Assembly (NCBI RefSeq): GCF_023336505.1
Contig: NZ_JAMAST010000002.1
Location: 1 to 64,000 of the forward strand
DNA length: 64,000 nucleotides
Direction of reading: 5' to 3'
DNA from: Sporolactobacillus mangiferae
Lineage (GTDB): Bacteria > Bacillota > Bacilli > Bacillales > Sporolactobacillaceae
In this document: in pieces, positions 58,341-64,000 of the stretch
How positions within the stretch are numbered: position 1 is the first letter of the stretch
Layout: each line of letters begins with the position of its first letter
Made by a program: the position numbers and the translations under genes
The notes under the pieces: generated by a model
Told to the model about the DNA's origin: nothing
Databases searched by the model: none
Seen by the model: the letters and a program-made list of their open reading frames with translations, nothing else

Positions 58341-58395
58341 GAGTAAGCTAATCCGTGCGTCAACAAATAACATGAGCCTTTAACATAACCCCTTG

Positions 58396-58425
58396 TAAAA
58401 AAAGAACAACCGGAAAGAATCCGGT
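58396..58425 (-). terminator. proS terminator
   Basis: On the minus strand ACCGGA and TCCGGT pair around TTCTT, followed by a T-rich tail ending in seven T. Confidence 0.7.
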
Positions 58426-58521
58426 CGATTGGAAAATTACTTTTGATTTATTGTCCGAATCACTGGTCCGGCACCTTTTGAAGCAGCCGCATGATCATCG
58501 CCGGTTAAAAATAGCATCAAA

Positions 58522-60165
58522 TTAGTCTGCCTGGTCCAGCAATTGAACAATGGATAATGGAAGCTCCTTGATTGATATTTCAATGCGTTCCTTTTCTTTT
58601 CGCGAAGCCAGTTCAACGATTTGGTCAGCTGCCTTTTTGCCGACAATCACCTGGACCGGACAGCCAATTAATTCACTGTCAGCAAATTTTACCCCTGGCC
58701 GTTCTTTGCGATCATCCCAAAGCACGTCATAACCCTGATCAGTGAATTGCATGTAAAGCTTTTCTGACAGATCGTACTGGTCTTTGTTTTTTGGATTTAC
58801 AGTAATCAGATGGATGGTAAATGGGGCAAGTGATTTAGGCCAAATCATACCATCTTCATCATGGTACTGTTCACAAATCGCGGATAAAGTTCGGGACACA
58901 CCGATCCCATAACAACCCATGATCAGTGGCCTTGCCTTTCCCTCAGCGTCTAAATAAGTCGCATTCATGGCTTCGGAATATTTTGTTCCAAGCTTAAAAA
59001 CCTGTCCGATTTCAATGCCATGTGCAAATTTAATTCGTCCTTTACCGTCTGGAGAAGGATCGCCCTCTTTGATAAAACGCAGATCCTCATACCGTTCAAC
59101 AGGCAGATCCCGCTTCGGATCAATGAAATTATAAGTCGCAGCCTCAGGTTCAGAATAAAAAGAGGCCTGTGCAATATGTTTTAATCCGTTGTCAGCCAAT
59201 ACACGCACTCCTTTTTCAGGATGGAGGGGGTTGCCTGACTCTGGATTAATGGATTCAATCAAATCCGTCCCCAGTACATTTTTGACTTTGACGTCATTAA
59301 TCTCATCGGATGATTTTACAAAAACAACCACCGTTTCCTCTCGCGTTTTAAACCAATAGGCACTTATCGAAACAGCACCGGAAGCAATTGCTTTACCTGC
59401 CGTTTTCTCAAGCGGCAGAGACTCTCCCTTATCAGTTATATCTGTATCCAAGACAGCAGCCATTTCCAGATTAGCAGCATAGTCGGAGCTGTCCGAATAA
59501 GCAATAATGTCCTCACCGATCTCGGCAAGAGCCTGAAACTCATGCGTATCTTTTCCTCCGATAGCTCCCGAATCCGCGAGAACAGCCCGGAACTTCAGCC
59601 CGCAGCGTTCAAATATCCGGCAGTAGGCATGATACATTTCCCAGTAGGATTGATCAAGGCTTTCCGCGGAATCATGGAAAGTATAAGCATCCTTCATGAT
59701 AAATTCTCTTCCGCGCAGCAAGCCAAATCTCGGACGTTTCTCATCCCGATATTTTGTCTGGATCTGATACAGACTCATTGGAAGTTTCTTATATGAATTC
59801 AAGTAGTCGCGGACTAAACTTGTAATCACTTCTTCTCCAGTGGCACCTAAAGCAAAAAAACGTCCATGACGGTCTTTCAACCGCATCAGCTCTGGTCCAT
59901 AGACGTCCCAGCGGCCTGTTTCATGCCAGAGTTCCGCAGGCTGCATTGCAGGAAGCAGCAGCTCCTGCGACCCAATTCGATCCATTTCTTCTCGAATAAT
60001 GACTTCAATTTTTTTAATAATCTTATAACCGAGCGGCAGATAGGAATAGACACCAGCAGCGACCTGACGGATAAAACCGCCGCGAAGTAACAGCCGATGG
60101 CTCGCCGATTCCGCATCTGCAGGCGTTTCTTTCATCGTAGGTATAAACATCTGGCTTTGTTTCAC
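58522..60165 (-). CDS. proS: Prolyl-tRNA synthetase, bacterial type
   Basis: Class II synthetase. Motif 2 region (QIQTKYRDEKRPRFGLLRGREFIMKDAYTFH, in part), an inserted editing domain (about 225-405) and motif 3 GCYGIGVSRTLSA are seen, ending in an anticodon-binding domain. A GTG at 60165, seven bases after GAGGTG, gives 547 residues. No T-box leader was recognised; only 40 bp separate it from rseP. Confidence 0.96.
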   Translation of the reverse strand: MKQSQMFIPTMKETPADAESASHRLLLRGGFIRQVAAGVYSYLPLGYKIIKKIEVIIREEMDRIGSQELLLPAMQPAELWHETGRWDVYGPELMRLKDRHGRFFALGATGEEVITSLVRDYLNSYKKLPMSLYQIQTKYRDEKRPRFGLLRGREFIMKDAYTFHDSAESLDQSYWEMYHAYCRIFERCGLKFRAVLADSGAIGGKDTHEFQALAEIGEDIIAYSDSSDYAANLEMAAVLDTDITDKGESLPLEKTAGKAIASGAVSISAYWFKTREETVVVFVKSSDEINDVKVKNVLGTDLIESINPESGNPLHPEKGVRVLADNGLKHIAQASFYSEPEAATYNFIDPKRDLPVERYEDLRFIKEGDPSPDGKGRIKFAHGIEIGQVFKLGTKYSEAMNATYLDAEGKARPLIMGCYGIGVSRTLSAICEQYHDEDGMIWPKSLAPFTIHLITVNPKNKDQYDLSEKLYMQFTDQGYDVLWDDRKERPGVKFADSELIGCPVQVIVGKKAADQIVELASRKEKERIEISIKELPLSIVQLLDQAD

Positions 60166-60205
60166 AAAAGGACACCTCAATTCATACTATTCGTTAATTT
60201 AACGG

Positions 60206-61468
60206 TCATCGCGAAAACAAATTTTGCAAGTCATTCCATGTTACGAGCAGCATCAGGAGCATAAGAAAAGCAAAACCAATAAAGTGAACCAGCGCTTCTT
60301 TTTGAGGCTCTACCGGTTTGCCTCTGAGCGCTTCAATAATCAGAAACAACAGGCGGCCGCCATCTAGCGCCGGAAGCGGCAACAGGTTGATGACCGCAAG
60401 GTTGACACTTAAAAAGGCGGTCCAATTCAGAACAAAAAACAGTCCCTGGGCAACAACTTCCCCGGTCGCATTATAAATGCCGACAGGCCCGGCAAGCTTA
60501 TTCAGATCAAAGCCGCCGGTAACAAGCATTTTCAGGCCTGTAAGTTCCATTTTTATCCAATAATAAGTCTGGCTGAATCCGGCGCTAACCGATTCGATAA
60601 ACGAATGACGTGTTGGCTGATAGACACCGATGACGCCTTCAAGTTTCCCGTTCTCTCCCTTGCGCTGACCGGTTACTAAATTGATCTGGCGTTGATTTTC
60701 GTCACGTATTACCGTCAATTGAATCTGTTCTTTTGGATGTTTGCTGACATAGGAAACAATATCACGCCAGCTGCCTGTCGTTTTTCCGTCAATGGCCACA
60801 ATTCGATCGCCCTGCATCAGCCCAGACTTTTCTGCGGGGTAGCCATGAATCACTTTGCCAAGCAGTGGTGCATTTGACGGGACACCCTGAATACTAAAAT
60901 AGATGACAAAAATGAGCACCGCCAGGACCAGATTCATAAATGGTCCGGCAAAAATGGTCAAAAAACGTGCGGGCAGCGACTGGGACGCAAATTGACGGTC
61001 ACGCGGTGCAATTTGGAAATCCTGATTGTCCACAACATAGGTTGCATCCCGTTCAATAGCATAGCGAAGCAACGGCCCGTCTTCATCCTCATAACCGGAC
61101 AGAAAAAGTTGATCTTCGAAATCACACTGTTCAACCGTCATAAAATGCGCATCAGGATATTTCTCCAGATGATCGCTTACAATTCGATACACTCGACCAT
61201 AATCATTCAGGTAAAAACCGATGCTCTGTCCCGGTTTTATTTCAAAGGATTCAGGATCCTCACCAGCCATACGGACGTATCCTCCAATTGGGAGCAGACG
61301 TACCGTATAAACCGTTTCTCCTTTTTTGATGGCAAAGATCTTCGGGCCGAATCCGATCGCATACTCACGGCAAAGTATGCCGGAACGCTTTGCAACGATC
61401 AAGTGTCCGAATTCATGGATCGAGACGAGCAGTCCGAATATGATCATAACGATAATCAATGTTTCCAT
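60206..61468 (-). CDS. rseP: Site-2 protease RseP/RasP
   Basis: Intramembrane zinc metalloprotease that cleaves anti-sigma factors and leftover signal peptides. HEFGH (18-22) in the first membrane segment, FAGPFMNLVLA, a PDZ domain (SGLMQGDRIVAIDGK) and LLPLPALDGGRL near the C-terminus are all present. The ATG at 61468 follows GAGGTGGGTG and is preferred to the upstream GTG. 420 residues. Confidence 0.96.
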   Translation of the reverse strand: METLIIVMIIFGLLVSIHEFGHLIVAKRSGILCREYAIGFGPKIFAIKKGETVYTVRLLPIGGYVRMAGEDPESFEIKPGQSIGFYLNDYGRVYRIVSDHLEKYPDAHFMTVEQCDFEDQLFLSGYEDEDGPLLRYAIERDATYVVDNQDFQIAPRDRQFASQSLPARFLTIFAGPFMNLVLAVLIFVIYFSIQGVPSNAPLLGKVIHGYPAEKSGLMQGDRIVAIDGKTTGSWRDIVSYVSKHPKEQIQLTVIRDENQRQINLVTGQRKGENGKLEGVIGVYQPTRHSFIESVSAGFSQTYYWIKMELTGLKMLVTGGFDLNKLAGPVGIYNATGEVVAQGLFFVLNWTAFLSVNLAVINLLPLPALDGGRLLFLIIEALRGKPVEPQKEALVHFIGFAFLMLLMLLVTWNDLQNLFSR

Positions 61469-61489
61469 GAGTAAGACACCCACCTCTGC

Positions 61490-62638
61490 TTAATTTATTA
61501 GGTCCGCAACAAAAACTCTTGTTTCTTTATCGACCGCTTCAATTGTTCTCAAGTCAGGATTATGAACAGTCTGATGATGTTCCAAAGCCTTTTCCACGTA
61601 ACGCTCAATATCCAGAAATGCAATTTTCTTTTTCAAAAAAGCGTGCACTGCAACCTCGTTCGCCGCATTCAGAACAGTCGGCATTGTCCCGCCTTCTTTG
61701 CCTGCCTGATAGGCTAATGATACGCTTGGATAACGGCACGTGTCCACTTTTTGGAAGTGAAGGTTTCCAATTTCTGATAAATGCAACGGTTTTGTCAGTC
61801 TCGATTTCATTCGGGACGGATAAGATAACGCATATTGAATCGGAACAAGCATACTTGGAAGCCCCATCTGTGCCATAACGCTATGATCAGCATATTCAAC
61901 AAGTGAGTGGACAATGCTTTCTCTATGTATCAGCGTTTCAATTTTCTCATAAGGCATATGGAACAGCCAGTGGGCTTCAATGACTTCTAATCCTTTATTC
62001 ATCATTGTTGCCGAATCAATCGTTATTTTTGCACCCATCGACCAATTTGGATGCTTCAGTGCATCATTAACTGTAACTTTCTCCAGATCTTCACGTTTCA
62101 GATCTCTGAAACTGCCACCGGATGCCGTAATGATGAGTTTTGAGATTGCCGAGCGGTCCTGCCCCTGAATGGACTGAAAGATTGCTGAGTGTTCACTGTC
62201 GATTGGCAGTACAGAAACACCAGATTCTTTTGCACGCTGCATCACAATATGCCCCGCTGTAACCAGTGTTTCTTTATTCGCAAGACCAATCGTTTTGCCG
62301 GCCTCTATGGCTGCAAGTGTCGGCTCAAGTCCGATGCTGCCGAGCACAGCATTCACCAGCATATCGGAATCCGTAGCTGATGCCACTTCGATCATGCCTT
62401 CAACGCCATATACAAGCTTGATTCCAGAATCTATCTGAATGCGTAACTGATCTGCAACTTGCTTGTTCTTAACCGATACTAATCGGGGCCTGAATTCATG
62501 AATGATTGGCAGTGCTGCATCAATATTCTGACCAAATGCCAGCGCCGCAACTGAGAATTGATCCGCGTGTTCGCGTATGACTTCAAGTGTTTGTGTACCA
62601 ACCGAACCGGTTGCCCCCAGCAAACTTATTTTTTTCAA
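61490..62638 (-). CDS. dxr: 1-deoxy-D-xylulose 5-phosphate reductoisomerase
   Basis: Second step of the MEP isoprenoid pathway. NADPH motif [28 protein letters not shown], metal site [12 protein letters not shown], and [18 protein letters not shown] are intact. GGGGGA is six bases before a TTG at 62638 but directly abuts the ATG at 62644, so the TTG is preferred. It supplies precursors for UppS encoded upstream. Confidence 0.96.
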   Translation of the reverse strand: MKKISLLGATGSVGTQTLEVIREHADQFSVAALAFGQNIDAALPIIHEFRPRLVSVKNKQVADQLRIQIDSGIKLVYGVEGMIEVASATDSDMLVNAVLGSIGLEPTLAAIEAGKTIGLANKETLVTAGHIVMQRAKESGVSVLPIDSEHSAIFQSIQGQDRSAISKLIITASGGSFRDLKREDLEKVTVNDALKHPNWSMGAKITIDSATMMNKGLEVIEAHWLFHMPYEKIETLIHRESIVHSLVEYADHSVMAQMGLPSMLVPIQYALSYPSRMKSRLTKPLHLSEIGNLHFQKVDTCRYPSVSLAYQAGKEGGTMPTVLNAANEVAVHAFLKKKIAFLDIERYVEKALEHHQTVHNPDLRTIEAVDKETRVFVADLIN

Positions 62639-62649
62639 AATCATTCCCC

Positions 62650-63441
62650 CTAAGCAATGAAACCCAAAACGTACAGAAGCGGAAGCACGAAAATTAAACT
62701 GTCAAATCGATCAAGCAAACCACCATGTCCCGGAAGTATCTTGCCTGAATCCTTAACTCCGTAAAATCGTTTAATTGCGGATTCAACGAGATCTCCAACC
62801 TGGCCGAATATGGATATAAGCAAAGCCGCACCCAAAAGCTGCATCCAGGAATCAAACAGCGGTTGCCCGATGATCCACTGAAAGACGAAGGCTGCCGCCA
62901 ATGCCGCAATCACCGCCCCTGCAGACCCTTCCTGTGTTTTATTAGGACTGATGTATGGAGCGAGTTTATGTCTGCCCAGCCGGCGGCCGATAAAATAAGC
63001 ACCGCTGTCTGTTGTCCAGATCAGAATCTGTATAAATAAAATCAGAGCAAGGCTTTCCATCCGCACGCGGACAAGTAAATGAAAAGGAATGCCTATGTAA
63101 AAAACCGAAAGAAACAGATATGCAGAATGTGCAAATGAAAAACGATTCTTCGTCATAACATTAAACAGAACGAGAAGTAATGCAAGTAAGGTGACTAACC
63201 TGGGCCAGACAGGCCCAAGAACGCTCGGTGAAAACAGCGCACTGCATACAATAAACAGAACAGCAACCGCACCAAGAAGGACTTCCGGTGACGTTGCCGA
63301 CATCTTGTTCATGACTGCAAGCTCGATATAACTGATTACAGCAATAGCTGCTGCCAGAAATGCAAAAGGAAATGAGCCGATCCACAGTAAGGCAAGGTAT
63401 AAGACACCCGCAAGCAGCCCGGTGATCACTCTCTGTTTCAA
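62650..63441 (-). CDS. cdsA: Phosphatidate cytidylyltransferase
   Basis: Makes CDP-diacylglycerol, substrate of PgsA. About eight membrane segments; C-terminal signature [20 protein letters not shown] followed by GLLDRFDS. The TTG start overlaps the uppS stop (ATTGA), indicating translational coupling. 263 residues. Confidence 0.96.
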   Translation of the reverse strand: MKQRVITGLLAGVLYLALLWIGSFPFAFLAAAIAVISYIELAVMNKMSATSPEVLLGAVAVLFIVCSALFSPSVLGPVWPRLVTLLALLLVLFNVMTKNRFSFAHSAYLFLSVFYIGIPFHLLVRVRMESLALILFIQILIWTTDSGAYFIGRRLGRHKLAPYISPNKTQEGSAGAVIAALAAAFVFQWIIGQPLFDSWMQLLGAALLISIFGQVGDLVESAIKRFYGVKDSGKILPGHGGLLDRFDSLIFVLPLLYVLGFIA

Positions 63442-64000
63442 TTTTCTTCACTTCCTTCCATTAACCCGCCATATCTGCGCTGTCTGGAAGCAAAGATAGA
63501 TACTGCTTTCTGAAGACTTTGTTCATTAAAATCCGGCCAGTATTCATCCGAAAAATACAGTTCTGTATATGCAAGCTGCCAGAGCATGAAATTACTAAGC
63601 CGAACTTCTCCGCCTGTACGAATCAAAAGATCCGGATCTGGGAGCGCAGGACTCATCAAATGCCGGGCAACTACCTCTTCCGTAACAGCTTCAGCATCAA
63701 GCCGATTGTCGCCCACTTCCTGAATAATTGCTTTCATTGCACGAACAATCTCAAGATGGCTTCCATAATTCAATGCGAAATTCAAAATCAGGCCGGTATT
63801 TTTTTGAGTACGCGCTACCGCATGTTCAACAGCCTGTAATGTATGCGACGGAAGACGCGATAAATCGCCCATTGTCCTTACCTGGACATTCTGTTCAATC
63901 AATTCATTCAAATAGGAATTCAGGAATTGCTGCGGCAATTTCATCAGAAAGTCAACTTCAGGCTTCGGACGCTTCCAGTTCTCTGTTGAAAATGCGTAAA
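63438..64000 (-). CDS. uppS: Undecaprenyl diphosphate synthase, 5' end cut by window edge
   Basis: Cis-prenyltransferase making the lipid carrier for the cell wall. The frame continues past the ATG at 63944 to the window end, reading AFSTENWKRPKPEVDFLM, a conserved family stretch, so about 70 N-terminal residues with the first substrate motif are outside. Visible further are LNFALNYGSH, PDLLIRTGGEVRLSNFMLWQ (usually RTSGE) and YFSDEYWPDF. Confidence 0.95.
   Translation of the reverse strand, partial: YAFSTENWKRPKPEVDFLMKLPQQFLNSYLNELIEQNVQVRTMGDLSRLPSHTLQAVEHAVARTQKNTGLILNFALNYGSHLEIVRAMKAIIQEVGDNRLDAEAVTEEVVARHLMSPALPDPDLLIRTGGEVRLSNFMLWQLAYTELYFSDEYWPDFNEQSLQKAVSIFASRQRRYGGLMEGSEEN

Larger units (their letters stand above)
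58113..58395. other. Gap between polC and proS terminator
   Basis: Holds the second IS-end-like repeat (58211-58237) and a relative of the dispersed repeat (58277-58340). No gene is supported; the 82-codon plus-strand frame across it is dismissed. The polC promoter must lie here but no good pair is seen. Confidence 0.5.

Noticed and set aside
58094-58342. 82-codon plus-strand ORF across the polC start
   Set aside because: Antisense to polC and made of repeat sequence; no homology recognised.
60166-60205. T-box or other riboswitch before proS
   Set aside because: Only 40 bp separate rseP and proS, too short for a T-box, and no T-box sequence was seen.

Overview
The window is a chromosomal segment of an endospore-forming Firmicute of the order Bacillales. 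Evidence for sporulation is direct: spoVK, cotE, spoVS, spoIIIE, and both dipicolinate synthase genes (dpaA/dpaB). The order miaA-hfq-spoVK-hflX-ynbB-glnR-glnA, mutS-mutL, cotE-ricA-miaB, spoVS-ymdB-rny, recA-cinA-pgsA-ymfM and uppS-cdsA-dxr-rseP-proS-polC-rimP-nusA-ylxRQ-infB-rbfA-truB-ribF-rpsO-pnp matches the Bacillus subtilis ymf/ymd/ylx/ynb backbone. Intermediate GC, many TTG/GTG starts and a likely DUF5052-type lipoprotein would suit Sporolactobacillaceae, but that placement is inference. Nearly every core gene is on the minus strand, so the window is read as a reversed B. subtilis map.

Layout, left to right: (1) 1-720, a small XRE-type regulator cut by the window edge and a frameshifted tyrosine-recombinase remnant, the scar of an integrated element abutting the glnA terminator. 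(2) 0.76-8.65 kb, nitrogen control (glnRA with a perfect GlnR/TnrA box), ynbB, hflX, spoVK, hfq, miaA and a lipoprotein. (3) 8.65-10.2 kb, an accessory island with an orphan terminator, an IS-end-like repeat and four unrecognised small membrane-protein genes on the plus strand. (4) 10.2-18 kb, mismatch repair (mutS, mutL), cotE, ricA, miaB. (5) 18-21.5 kb, a tandem pair of MFS transporters and a CBS-domain protein, where B. subtilis has tdh-kbl. (6) 21.7-29.5 kb, spoVS, ymdB, rny, recA, cinA, pgsA, ymfM. (7) 29.5-42.9 kb, a 0.9 kb gene-free gap, then ymfI, spoIIIE, rnjB, pcp, dapA, dapG, asd, dpaB, dpaA, ymxG. (8) 43.4-64 kb, the pnp/rpsO/infB/nusA translation block, then polC, proS, rseP, dxr, cdsA and uppS (cut by the right edge).

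The genes form coherent modules. Aspartate flows through DapG, Asd and DapA to dihydrodipicolinate, which DpaAB turn into spore dipicolinate. RNase Y, YmdB, RicA, RNase J2, PNPase and Hfq form an RNA-turnover theme. RecA, MutS, MutL and PolC cover DNA maintenance. UppS, CdsA, PgsA and Dxr supply isoprenoid and phospholipid precursors.

The most unusual signals are a degenerate ~140-nt structured repeat present as a three-unit tandem array between rpsO and pnp and as dispersed relatives elsewhere; the array of four small membrane proteins with a perfect 12-bp hairpin just before one ribosome binding site; and the integrase relic. No CRISPR array, rRNA or tRNA gene was recognised. All observations are by eye; no searches were run.
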